9,452 bases of DNA from CAZJOD01 sp964547525. GTDB taxonomy: Bacteria > Bacillota > Clostridia > JAAYHZ01. The translations under genes were made by a program, and so were the position numbers. The DNA lies in the NCBI GenBank assembly GCA_964547525.1, contig CAZJOD010000142.1:1-9452 (forward strand), given 5' to 3'. Below the pieces are notes generated by a model that was not told where the DNA came from, searched no databases, and worked only from the letters and a program-made list of their open reading frames with translations. Positions 1 through 6,277 of the stretch are shown here, piece after piece. Each line of letters begins with the position of its first letter. Position 1 is the first letter of the stretch.

Positions 1-80
1 ATTGTCACAACTGATGTGCATAATAATGTATGACTGAGCGTAAACCCATCGACTTAATTTCCGGATATGTGATAATTGTA

Positions 81-89
81 TGGTATAAT
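81..89 (+). promoter_or_regulatory. Extended -10 promoter candidate for ywbE
   Basis: TGGTATAAT gives a consensus -10 hexamer (84-89) preceded by the TGn extended -10 element. No convincing -35 is seen 16-18 bases upstream, which extended -10 promoters can tolerate. It lies about 86 bases upstream of the ywbE start, leaving a short untranslated leader. The assignment rests on sequence match alone. Confidence 0.45.
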
Positions 90-175
90 AAGCAGAAACG
101 CCCCACTTAAACCACTCAAATATCGTAGGGATAAAAAGTAAGACTTTCTTATATGAACTAATGGAGGGATAACAT

Positions 176-367
176 ATGGATGGAACTAACCGAAATGACA
201 TTACACCTGGTACACGGGTTTTAATCGTACAAAAACAGGATCAAAGAACAGAAAAATTAACTGAAGGAACAGTCGAAAATATTCTTACCAAGAGCCAAAC
301 CCATCCACATGGTATTAAAGTTCGGCTTAAGGGAGGTATTGTTGGTAGGGTAAAACAGATTCTGTAG
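176..367 (+). CDS. ywbE: YwbE family protein (DUF2196)
   Basis: This is a small, basic, soluble protein of 63 residues, the usual size for the YwbE family, whose molecular function is not established. It shows the family pattern throughout: an N-terminal NRNDITPGTRV stretch, a KQDQRTEKLTEGTV segment, the HPHGIKVRL core (about residues 43-51), and a glycine-rich GGIVGRV end. The layout is that of a small beta-barrel, which is compatible with nucleic-acid or partner binding, but that is inference. The start is fixed by a GGAGGG ribosome binding site at 163-168, seven bases before the ATG. It appears to be a single-gene unit. The next gene starts 121 bases later with its own ribosome binding site. 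No signal peptide or membrane segment is present. Confidence 0.87.
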   Translation: MDGTNRNDITPGTRVLIVQKQDQRTEKLTEGTVENILTKSQTHPHGIKVRLKGGIVGRVKQIL

Positions 368-488
368 CAATCTGATCCGCTGTTAGAACTTCTATTGGTG
401 GCAATCAGGCGCGATAAAAAATGGATAAAAAATTGCCTTACAATAAATATAGAAGCTGTCAGGATGTTTTTTGTAGAAAGGTGATACA

Positions 489-902
489 ATGTTTTTCGAC
501 CCTAATCAAACAGAATTTTTAAATGAATATCAACGCATCATATGGCAGTACGGCACACACATTGTACCGCCGGAGATTTCTCTTGCCGATATTGAGGACG
601 AAGAAGTCCGTGGGAGCTGTATGCAAATATATGATTGCACTATGGAAATATTGAAAGATATGTATGATCACTCGGAGGAATACACGGAACGCCCGCGTTG
701 GTATACCGGAGATTATTTGGCATGGCTCACAACCGGTAGTAAACCGATGAAAAAGCACAACGACGAATTTTCACGTTATATGCATAAGCTACCTCGGTTT
801 GGATTTGAATATAATAAATATTTGAATGTATGGTCAAACGAACGCTACCCTCTGTTTTTTGAATATTTCCCGCGATTTGTAATGCAGGAAAAAGCCAAAT
901 GA
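489..902 (+). CDS. Unrecognised 137-aa cytoplasmic protein
   Basis: I do not recognise this protein. It has 137 residues, is rich in aromatic residues (many Tyr, Phe and Trp) and acidic residues, and has no signal peptide or transmembrane stretch, so it should be cytosolic. It begins with MFFDPNQTEF and ends with an aromatic block (YPLFFEYFPRF, about residues 120-130). A GAAAGGTG ribosome binding site lies 476-483, just before the ATG. The first 172 bases recur as a broken copy at 7398-7570, about 91% identical. Four of the five substitutions before that copy's frameshift are synonymous, which argues that this family is genuinely translated and under selection. Its closeness to a SMI1/KNR4 gene hints at an immunity-like accessory protein, but that is only a guess. 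Confidence is high that it is a gene and nil on function. Confidence 0.8.
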   Translation: MFFDPNQTEFLNEYQRIIWQYGTHIVPPEISLADIEDEEVRGSCMQIYDCTMEILKDMYDHSEEYTERPRWYTGDYLAWLTTGSKPMKKHNDEFSRYMHKLPRFGFEYNKYLNVWSNERYPLFFEYFPRFVMQEKAK

Positions 903-933
903 GCGTTGTGGTCAGTGGGTAAATATTCATGGA

Positions 934-1273
934 GTGAAAAGACTTTTAGCACTATGCAACGCCTCAATAAGCAAATATCATCGTGGTAAACCTTATTTGG
1001 TTTATAAAGATAAAGATATTCTTATGCTTAAACGCATGGTTGATGTTCGCATAAAGCAAGTTGATAAATTTTGCGAAGGACAGAAAAAAGCATTGACTAC
1101 TCTGATTATAAATCCATAAACAAAGAGCGTTGCAGATAGTTAAGGTGGTTAGCACAATTTTAATCATCGATATGAGTGGTAATATTGCTAGAACAGCTGA
1201 TACAGATAATGACCTTATGATTTCAATAATTGAGTCAATTGCTCAGGTAGGTTTGATGTTTGACATAAAATAG
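934..1273 (+). pseudogene. Possible decayed gene split over two frames
   Basis: One frame is open from a GTG at 934 to TAA at 1117-1119, encoding a lysine-rich 61-residue stretch containing YHRGKPYLVYKDKD. The next frame is open from 1112 to the TAG at 1271-1273 and contains a short ATG ORF at 1172 (33 codons). Joining the two near 1112 would give one polypeptide of about 110 residues, consistent with a one-base shift in a former gene. The GTG has no well-placed ribosome binding site: the GGAG at 931-934 overlaps it. I recognise no family. The region could also simply be noncoding with chance ORFs. The 3' end overlaps the promoter of the next gene. Confidence 0.3.
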
Positions 1274-1289
1274 GTTATATTAATATAAC
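1260..1289 (+). promoter_or_regulatory. Promoter of the SMI1/KNR4 gene
   Basis: A perfect -35 hexamer TTGACA (1260-1265) is separated by 18 bases from TATAAC (1284-1289), a 5-of-6 match to the -10 consensus. Transcription would start near 1296, giving a leader of about 40 bases ahead of the ATG at 1335. The match is good and the position is right for the only gene downstream. The -10 lies inside a 16-bp palindrome, described separately. Confidence 0.6.
1274..1289. promoter_or_regulatory. Perfect 16-bp palindrome, candidate operator
   Basis: GTTATATTAATATAAC is identical on both strands. It covers the 3' half of the promoter spacer and the whole -10 of the SMI1/KNR4 promoter, a typical place for a dimeric repressor to block RNA polymerase. 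No regulator is identified. AT-rich palindromes also arise by chance in such DNA, so the operator role is inference. Confidence 0.4.
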
Positions 1290-1334
1290 AGAAAAATTTT
1301 GCACCAAACATACAGAATATAAGGAGGTAGCCAG

Positions 1335-1754
1335 ATGAGCGTTTGGAATTTATTATATAAGGAATTAACGGGTACACATGATTACATTAAACCAAATACT
1401 CCGGCAACACAAGAACAGATTAATGAGGTTGAAAAAGTGTTAGACTGTAAATTGCCCATTGATTTGAAGGAACTGCTTCTCGAAATGAATGGGGATAATT
1501 GGTTCGTTTTTTCTACGGAGCAAATCATAGAATCAAATTTATCTGCAAGAAAACTTGATTGTTTTATGCCTCTTGATTGCTTATTATTTTTTGGAAGCAA
1601 TGGCTGTGGCGATTATTATGGCTACCCGATTACATCACAAGATGGAGTACGAAATGATAATGTGTTTATGTGGGAGCACGAATATGATAATCGCACATGG
1701 AAAGCAAACAACTTAGAAGATGCAATAAAAAAATACTACAATAATGAAATATAA
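1335..1754 (+). CDS. SMI1/KNR4 (SUKH-1) family protein, probable immunity protein
   Basis: This 139-residue cytosolic protein covers a complete SMI1/KNR4 domain. Residues about 22-60 show the diagnostic start of the fold: a TPATQEQINEVEKVL helix, then KLPIDLKELLLEMNGD with the Leu-Pro and Asn-Gly signature. Next come the LLFFGSNGCGDYYGY strand-turn (about residues 83-97), a VFMWEHE strand, and a closing helix NLEDAIKKYY. In bacteria this superfamily (SUKH) is commonly the immunity protein that neutralises a partner toxin of polymorphic or contact-dependent systems. Here no toxin gene sits next to it, so it may be an orphan immunity gene; stand-alone housekeeping members also exist. The start is set by AAGGAGG at 1321-1327, seven bases before the ATG. 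It has its own promoter and candidate operator. Family assignment is firm; the immunity role is inference. Confidence 0.88.
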   Translation: MSVWNLLYKELTGTHDYIKPNTPATQEQINEVEKVLDCKLPIDLKELLLEMNGDNWFVFSTEQIIESNLSARKLDCFMPLDCLLFFGSNGCGDYYGYPITSQDGVRNDNVFMWEHEYDNRTWKANNLEDAIKKYYNNEI

Positions 1755-1896
1755 TATATCATCACTCATTCGTTTTTGCGTAGTTGGATTGCTAACAAAA
1801 GAAAAGCACACTACGTTGTAATCCGTAGAGTAAATGTCCTCAACAATTATGACGTCCTCTTGCGTCCAAAATACAAGATCAATTTGGAGGTGCTTT

Positions 1897-2895
1897 ATGA
1901 CTGCTTTTAAAGAATACATATACACGGATGACTGTTTCACATTTGAAGGTGCGGTGTCTGTTCAATGCGAAAAGGATTTTTTCGCTCCTTGGAGAATTAA
2001 ATTTGACAAGCTTGAATTATTCCCTTTTTTAAACATTAAAACTCAAGGCATGGCTCCATCAGGTGTTCGTTTATGTTTTACAAGTAATACTAAGTATGTG
2101 AAAATCAGTCTGCATGAAACTTTTCCCAATCAAAAATTCGATTTCTATGCGGATGATCAACTTGTTGAAGAAGTATTGTTGGACGAATCGACAAAACAAT
2201 ATATGTTTAAAAAGTTACCGGAAGGAATGAAAAATATTACCATATGGCTTACACTAGGTGTTCCGTGTATGATAAAGAATATCTCTGTGGAAGAAGGTTC
2301 CGTTATACGAAAGACATATGTAAATCAAAAAAGATGGGTGCATTACGGAAGTTCCATCAGCCATTCGGTACGTGCCAAAACTCCGTCAACAAGCTGGCCG
2401 GCCTTAGTTTCCCGATTTAAAAATTTGCATCTTACCAATTTGGGATTCGGAGGGAATTGCATACTTGATCCCATGATGGGAAAAGTTATAAGGGATCTGC
2501 CTGCCGATATTATCACGCTTAAGCTTGGTATAAATTGCGTAGACGGCAGACTGTCGGACAGAAGTTTTGAACCGTGTGCAATAGGCTTAATTGAGACCAT
2601 AAGAGAAAAACATCTTTTAACACCCATTGTGGTCATATCTCCTATAATTAATCCTCCTCGCGAAACAAAAAAAGGTATAAGCAATCTATGTCTTATGGAT
2701 ATGCGCATTATCTTATGTCAAATGGTTGAAAAGTTTAAAAAATATCATGATGAAAACATTTATTACGTAAACGGGTTGGATATTTTCGGTGAAGAGCACT
2801 TGTGCTATATGCAAGATCAATTACATCCCGATGCGGAAGGCCAACTTCCTCTGGCATTGAATTTCATTGAGAAAGTATTAAATAAATTTATTTGA
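1897..2895 (+). CDS. SGNH/GDSL-type hydrolase with N-terminal beta domain
   Basis: This 332-residue protein has a jelly-roll-like N-terminal half (about residues 1-140) and a C-terminal SGNH hydrolase domain (about 145-332), as in SsfX3-like esterases. The catalytic blocks are visible: block I YGSSISHS with the probable nucleophile Ser153 (GSS replaces GDS), block II GFGGN (183-187), block III LGIN with Asn213, and block V DQLHPD with Asp307 and His310. Family members cleave or transfer ester groups, often acetyl or acyl groups on carbohydrates or small molecules; the substrate here is unknown. There is no signal peptide, so action in the cytosol is expected. The frame is open back to an ATG at 1834, but that has no ribosome binding site. 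The ATG at 1897 follows TTGGAGG (1884-1890) at ideal spacing and gives the expected protein start. It stands alone, with 142 bases before it. Confidence 0.88.
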   Translation: MTAFKEYIYTDDCFTFEGAVSVQCEKDFFAPWRIKFDKLELFPFLNIKTQGMAPSGVRLCFTSNTKYVKISLHETFPNQKFDFYADDQLVEEVLLDESTKQYMFKKLPEGMKNITIWLTLGVPCMIKNISVEEGSVIRKTYVNQKRWVHYGSSISHSVRAKTPSTSWPALVSRFKNLHLTNLGFGGNCILDPMMGKVIRDLPADIITLKLGINCVDGRLSDRSFEPCAIGLIETIREKHLLTPIVVISPIINPPRETKKGISNLCLMDMRIILCQMVEKFKKYHDENIYYVNGLDIFGEEHLCYMQDQLHPDAEGQLPLALNFIEKVLNKFI

Positions 2896-2901
2896 AAATA
2901 C

Positions 2902-2927
2902 CGGTGGAAACATTTATATGTTTTGCC
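2902..2927 (+). terminator. Imperfect hairpin after the SGNH gene
   Basis: AAACAT and ATGTTT form a 6-bp stem around a TTAT loop, extended by a G-T pair, a small internal loop and CGG/CCG at the base. It starts seven bases after the stop codon, which fits a terminator. However, the bases that follow are not a clear T run, so an intrinsic terminator is only possible. Confidence 0.3.
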
Positions 2928-3008
2928 GAGGTTTAAGTGATTAGGTTTGATGTTATCAGAAGGATTAAATTTATTCGGGAGAGGAATATAAAAAAATTAA
3001 TTTAACTC

Positions 3009-3039
3009 TTGACTCTGCCGTTGAGGAATAGTTTACAAT
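3009..3039 (+). promoter_or_regulatory. MerR-type promoter with operator dyad
   Basis: TTGACT (3009-3014) and TACAAT (3034-3039) are good -35 and -10 hexamers, but 19 bases apart. That over-long spacing is the hallmark of promoters activated by MerR-family proteins, which twist the DNA to realign them. The spacer holds an imperfect dyad: CTCTGCC (3013-3019) and GGAATAG (3025-3031) around five central bases, with five of seven pairs complementary. It sits directly ahead of a MerR-family gene, so autoregulation is the natural reading. Confidence 0.75.
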
Positions 3040-3069
3040 ATGCTCATAATTATGGTGAGGAGTAATTTT

Positions 3070-4020
3070 ATGTATGAGTTAATTAAAATCAAGGATGTAT
3101 CAGCTAAATATAAAGTATCAGCCCGAACGCTCCGTTATTATGAAGACATGGGATTGATAAAAAGTATTCGTAGCGATGATTACGCTTACAGAATGTATAA
3201 TGATGAAGCGGTAAAACGACTGGAGCAAATATTGATTTTACGCAAACTAAATATCAGCATTAAAGATATTGTGAGGATATTCAATACATCAGGTTCCGAG
3301 ATTGTTTTAGAAGTGTTGGGCAAAAAGGTTGATGATATTGATGAAGAAGTCTCACTTTTGCAAGAACTAAAAGAAATTGTTTTAGAATTTATCCACCAAA
3401 TCGAACAAGCCGATTTTGGCAAAGAATCCGATATTAAGCTTCTATATGAAAAAGCAAAAGAAATTGAAACTCAAATTGTTAATGTAGACTATAATGGCAA
3501 TCCATCAACGGTTAATCGCTTGCTGAAAGTCACGGAGAAACTGGACAACAAGGTACCTGACATTATGATAGTCAGAATACCCAAATTTAAAGCGGTAACA
3601 TCAGGGCTTATGACATTTGAAGAACTTTTCAGCGGAGACTTCGGGCCGTGGCAAGAAGCACACAATCATTTATTCAAACCTGTTATTTTTAACTCTCCCG
3701 ATTTTTTATATGGAAAAGACGGAAAAGCCGCATGGATTTGGGCACTTAAGGATGATGTGACACAAGCCGATACTCACCCGTATGATATTATCGAATATAC
3801 CGGTGGGTTGTATGCAGTTGCGGTCAGTGTAGATGGTGACGGCGAAAGCCACAACAGGGTGAGAAAAAAGACAGAGAAATGGCTTGAAAGTACAAATTTT
3901 ATTATTGACAACGACCGTGAACTAATGGGACACATGATTTACGTTGATGACGAAATTAAAGAAGGTCTTGGTTACCATCAAATGAATCTATATGCGCCTA
4001 TAAAATTAAGGGGAGTATAA
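3070..4020 (+). CDS. MerR-family transcriptional regulator with large effector-binding domain
   Basis: This 316-residue DNA-binding regulator starts with a classic MerR winged helix-turn-helix (about residues 4-72: IKDVSAKYKVSARTLRYYEDMGLI, then a wing containing YRMY). A hydrophobic helix suited to dimerisation follows (about 75-120). The long C-terminal part (about 150-316) resembles the GyrI-like/BmrR-type small-molecule domains of this family, with a SGDFGPWQEA segment and a YTGGLYAVAV strand. Such proteins activate their own or adjacent promoters on binding an effector, often an aromatic or cationic compound; the ligand here is unknown. The frame opens at an ATG at 3040, but that base directly follows the -10 element and would precede the transcript. 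The ATG at 3070 follows GTGAGGAG (3055-3062), so I start there. The only gene close enough to be an obvious target, besides itself, is the riboswitch unit 12 bases downstream. Confidence 0.9.
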   Translation: MYELIKIKDVSAKYKVSARTLRYYEDMGLIKSIRSDDYAYRMYNDEAVKRLEQILILRKLNISIKDIVRIFNTSGSEIVLEVLGKKVDDIDEEVSLLQELKEIVLEFIHQIEQADFGKESDIKLLYEKAKEIETQIVNVDYNGNPSTVNRLLKVTEKLDNKVPDIMIVRIPKFKAVTSGLMTFEELFSGDFGPWQEAHNHLFKPVIFNSPDFLYGKDGKAAWIWALKDDVTQADTHPYDIIEYTGGLYAVAVSVDGDGESHNRVRKKTEKWLESTNFIIDNDRELMGHMIYVDDEIKEGLGYHQMNLYAPIKLRGV

Positions 4021-4031
4021 ATATAGAAAGG

Positions 4032-4061
4032 TTGATTCATTTAAGCAAAATTTATTATAAT
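4032..4061 (+). promoter_or_regulatory. Promoter of the yjdF riboswitch transcript
   Basis: TTGATT (4032-4037) and a perfect TATAAT (4056-4061) are spaced by 18 bases. The predicted start, near 4068, falls exactly on the first paired base of the riboswitch, which supports both calls. The promoter looks intact although the gene it was built for is broken. Confidence 0.68.
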
Positions 4062-4067
4062 TAGTGC

Positions 4068-4154
4068 AGAGAGATAAAAACACGATCCGGTTGGTAGTCC
4101 GGATGCAGGATTTCCTGTCAGTAACCTGCCCTCCTGGGGTTGTCCGTTCTCTTT
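4068..4154 (+). promoter_or_regulatory. yjdF-motif riboswitch (azaaromatic-sensing RNA)
   Basis: The RNA sits between a strong promoter and the yjdF reading frame, where this motif belongs. Visible structure: an outer stem of AGAGA (4068-4072) with TCTCT (4148-4152); a perfect hairpin ATCCGG/CCGGAT (4085-4090 and 4099-4104) with an 8-base loop; and a second arm GCAGG/CCTGC (4105-4109 and 4125-4129), followed by an unpaired-looking CCTCCTGGGGTTGTCCG stretch. The yjdF riboswitch class is known to bind many azaaromatic compounds and to control yjdF expression. I assign the class from its position before yjdF and the overall shape, not from a covariance search. The AGGAGG ribosome binding site (4168-4173) lies just outside the fold, so translation control is plausible. 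Confidence 0.72.
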
Positions 4155-4184
4155 AAAACAAATTAACAGGAGGAAGTAAAAATA

Positions 4185-4591
4185 ATGTTAAATTGACGGT
4201 CTATTTTGAGGACCCTTTTTGGGTTGGAGTCTTTGAAAGGCTTGAATGTGGGCTGCGTGAAACTTCGAGGACTATATTTGGTACTCAGCTAAAGAATTAT
4301 GAGGTATATGCTTTTATTCTCGAGAACTACTATAAGTTTATATTTAGCAGAGCCGTTATAGTTTAAGTTGAATCAGAAAAACGCATAAATCCCAAATGGC
4401 TTCAACGAAAGATCAAAAAGAAACTTTGTTTTTTTGGTGTTGGAACAAAAGCTCAGCAAGCGACTAAACTTGGGCATGTAACTAAAAAACCGGAGAATAG
4501 AAAGGTATTCAAAGAAAAACGTGAGGAATTGGAACGGCTTAAATATGAAAAAAGGCGGGAGAAAAAGAAGGAAAAGAAAAATGGGCATTAA
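4185..4591 (+). pseudogene. yjdF: yjdF (DUF2992), broken by frameshift and nonsense
   Basis: The ATG at 4185 follows AGGAGG (4168-4173), but its frame stops after three codons (ATG TTA AAT TGA). One frame over, from 4193, the YjdF protein is clear: LTVYFEDPFWVGVFERLE at the N-terminus, an IFGTQLKNYEVYAFIL middle, then INPKWLQRKIKKKL, GTKAQQATKL and the typical lysine/arginine/glutamate-rich tail ending KKKEKKNGH. Restoring one A in the TTAAATTG run would rejoin start and body. A second lesion, TAA at 4364-4366, interrupts the frame in the middle, probably a former CAA. The rest is open to TAA at 4589-4591. YjdF is a small basic protein of unknown function linked to its own riboswitch. A TTG at 4193 could in principle start translation, but it lies about 19 bases from the ribosome binding site and would still hit the internal stop. 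No shift-prone heptamer is seen at the lesion. Confidence 0.85.
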
Positions 4592-4612
4592 TTAAAGGAG
4601 GAGTTAATACCG

Positions 4613-5287
4613 ATGGGTTATTCACCGGATTTAAGTAAGATTTCCATTGATGCATATAAAGAAATCTTAAAAAATCAATATATACTGCCAAGCAGAAAAA
4701 TATTGCATCAAGATATGGATTCTAGCTTTGATGCAATACATAGCTGTCAAATTAAAAATTTATCCGAATTAAAGAATGCTCTGTCAACTATTCAGAAGCT
4801 TACTGCATTTTCTGAAAAGTCAGGTTTATCGAAAGATTACCTTACAATTCTAAAGCGGGAAATCGGAAGCATTGAGCCAAAGACAACCTTACTCAAAGAT
4901 TTCCCTGAAGTTGATGTGGAAACGATAAACTCATTGACGGATGCAGGGATTAAATCCTCAAGAGACTATTATGACTTTTATTCTTCTTTCAAAGATATAA
5001 ATGAGATTACTCAAAAAATATTAGTTTCAACTGATAAAGCACAGGAATTAATTTCACTTTGTAATCTTGTCAGGATTAATGGTGTAGGAGCGGTTGCCGC
5101 TAAAAGCTTTTTTGATGCAGGATATAAATCAGTTAATGATGTGGCAAATACAACGGCTGAAGAAATGCTGGAAAGGGTTTCAAAGGTCAATGATATAAAG
5201 CAATACTATAAAGTCAAGCTTGGTACAAAGGATATGCAGTTTTGTATTGATTTTGCAAAGATTATAGCAAAGCTGGAGAGTGTATAG
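4613..5287 (+). CDS. Helix-hairpin-helix protein, DUF4332-like
   Basis: This 224-residue, mainly helical, soluble protein carries repeated helix-hairpin-helix-like units. One is around residues 98-122, containing LTDAGIKSSRDYYDF; the clearest is 155-180, with INGVGAVAAKSFFDAGYKSVNDVA. The two share a DAG-x-KS-xx-D pattern, and a weaker unit near 38-56 (FDAIHSCQIKNLSELKNAL) may be a third. Such units usually bind DNA backbone or mediate protein contacts, and the GVGAVAAK segment is the standard hairpin. DUF4332 proteins have no established role. The start is fixed by AAAGGAGGAG (4594-4603), ten bases before the ATG. It begins 21 bases after the dead yjdF frame with no terminator between, so it probably shares the riboswitch transcript. 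That co-transcription is inference. No nuclease or polymerase domain is attached. Confidence 0.85.
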   Translation: MGYSPDLSKISIDAYKEILKNQYILPSRKILHQDMDSSFDAIHSCQIKNLSELKNALSTIQKLTAFSEKSGLSKDYLTILKREIGSIEPKTTLLKDFPEVDVETINSLTDAGIKSSRDYYDFYSSFKDINEITQKILVSTDKAQELISLCNLVRINGVGAVAAKSFFDAGYKSVNDVANTTAEEMLERVSKVNDIKQYYKVKLGTKDMQFCIDFAKIIAKLESV

Positions 5288-5364
5288 CTGCAAACCGCTC
5301 ATATATTCTCAAAGATAATACCGAGGTGAGTTGTCCACCCTTACCGGACGATTGGTGCTAAGTC

Positions 5365-5529
5365 ATGATTAATTTGACGGATAAATATAATATTCGCGGT
5401 TTATATCATATGAGATTAAAAGACTTTTATAATGAAACCGGTATAGATATTGGAGGATGTGGTGACTTTGCTGACGGTTATTTTACTTATGATGTGGTGG
5501 GTAATCTGTTAGGCTATCTGTCGAACTAA
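5365..5529 (+). CDS. Small orphan ORF, 54 aa, unrecognised
   Basis: The ORF runs from an ATG with only a weak GGTG upstream to a TAA, with an in-frame stop (TAA at 5359) immediately before the start. The protein is acidic and rich in Gly, Tyr and Asp, with a GIDIGGCGDFADGYFTYD stretch that looks protein-like. It matches no family I can name. It may be the C-terminal remnant of a lost gene, or a chance ORF in the 299-base gap between the helix-hairpin-helix gene and the acetyltransferase gene. The rest of that gap shows nothing I can name. Confidence 0.33.
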   Translation: MINLTDKYNIRGLYHMRLKDFYNETGIDIGGCGDFADGYFTYDVVGNLLGYLSN

Positions 5530-5586
5530 GACAGTATGAATGGCACTCGCCCTGTACTCCGGTTAAAAATGAAAGGACCATTTTAT

Positions 5587-6177
5587 ATGAATATTACAAT
5601 AAAAAAATTGACCCCTGACCTTGCGGAGAGTTATGCACATTTTTTTGACGTCACACCGCATGACGTCAATATTGACGATCGAAAATGCTACTGTGTGACA
5701 TGGCGTAGCGATGATGCTTATGCAAATGGGGAAACACACTGGTTCCCAACCCGAGAGGAAAGAAGAAGACGTGCCATACAGTATATACGCACTGGTAGTA
5801 TACAGGGCTATCTTGCCTATCACGGTAACGAGATTGTGGGATGGTGTAATGCCAATGCAAATTGCCAAGCCTGTGTCAACTATCTTCGGTCATACTGGCC
5901 GATAGAAGTGTATCCTGAGGGTATTAAAGTGAAGTCTGTATTTTGTTTTATGATAACACCGGAAATGCAGAGAAAGGGCATTGCTACGCAATTGTTGGAG
6001 CGTGTTTGTACTGATGCTGCAAATGAGGGTATTGACTATGTGGAAGCCTATATAAATAAGGAATTTGTTGAATCGGATCATGACTTTAGAGGTCCTCTGA
6101 AAATGTATGAAAAATGCGGATTTACCGTTCGCGCTGAGCGAGAAGGACGGGAAGTGGTAAGGAAAACTTTAAAATAG
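5587..6177 (+). CDS. GNAT-family N-acetyltransferase
   Basis: This 196-residue cytosolic enzyme should transfer an acetyl group from acetyl-CoA to an amine; the substrate is unknown. The GNAT fold is clear: the beta4 strand KSVFCFMITPEM (about 116-127), then motif A QRKGIA (128-133) for the acetyl-CoA pyrophosphate and helix TQLLERVC, the YVEAYI strand (151-156), and the C-terminal MYEKCGF (173-179) typical of motif B. The N-terminal part carries several Cys residues (CYC at 34-36, CQAC at 93-96), which is somewhat unusual. The frame opens at an ATG at 5536, but AAAGGA (5572-5577) sits nine bases before the ATG at 5587, which also gives the natural start MNITIKKL. The gene seems to stand alone, with 100 bases to the next start. 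Confidence 0.87.
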   Translation: MNITIKKLTPDLAESYAHFFDVTPHDVNIDDRKCYCVTWRSDDAYANGETHWFPTREERRRRAIQYIRTGSIQGYLAYHGNEIVGWCNANANCQACVNYLRSYWPIEVYPEGIKVKSVFCFMITPEMQRKGIATQLLERVCTDAANEGIDYVEAYINKEFVESDHDFRGPLKMYEKCGFTVRAEREGREVVRKTLK

Positions 6178-6277
6178 GAAATGAAACCATGATGGTACTG
6201 TACAAAAGCAGCGGAAGGAATAAAATAATAAAATCACTTTTAACAATATAGCTCTTTTTTATGGAGGGAATTTGATT

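Noticed and set aside
400..437. GGCAAT/ATTGCC pairing after ywbE as a terminator
   Set aside because: The six-base stem encloses a 26-base loop and no T run follows, so it does not resemble an intrinsic terminator.
1811..1828. CTACG/CGTAG inverted repeat before the SGNH gene
   Set aside because: A five-base stem with an eight-base loop is expected by chance, and there is no promoter or T run to give it meaning.
1834..1896. Longer N-terminus for the SGNH hydrolase starting at the ATG at 1834
   Set aside because: There is no ribosome binding site, the extra 21 residues do not look like a signal or domain, and a strong TTGGAGG lies right before the ATG at 1897.
1713..1940. 75-codon ORF on the - strand between the SMI1 and SGNH genes
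   Set aside because: It overlaps two well-supported genes on the other strand, has no recognisable domain, and ends in a run of hydrophobic residues produced by the reverse of a lysine-rich helix.
3040..3069. Longer N-terminus for the MerR regulator starting at 3040
   Set aside because: That ATG touches the -10 hexamer, so it would lie upstream of the transcription start. The ATG at 3070 has a proper ribosome binding site and begins the MerR domain correctly.
4185..4366. Programmed frameshifting in yjdF
   Set aside because: No shift-prone heptamer or stimulatory structure is seen at codon 3, and a separate in-frame TAA at 4364 would still stop the product.
6189..6251. 20-codon ORF upstream of the WbsX-like gene
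   Set aside because: It is too short, has no ribosome binding site, and has no recognisable composition; it is probably untranslated leader.
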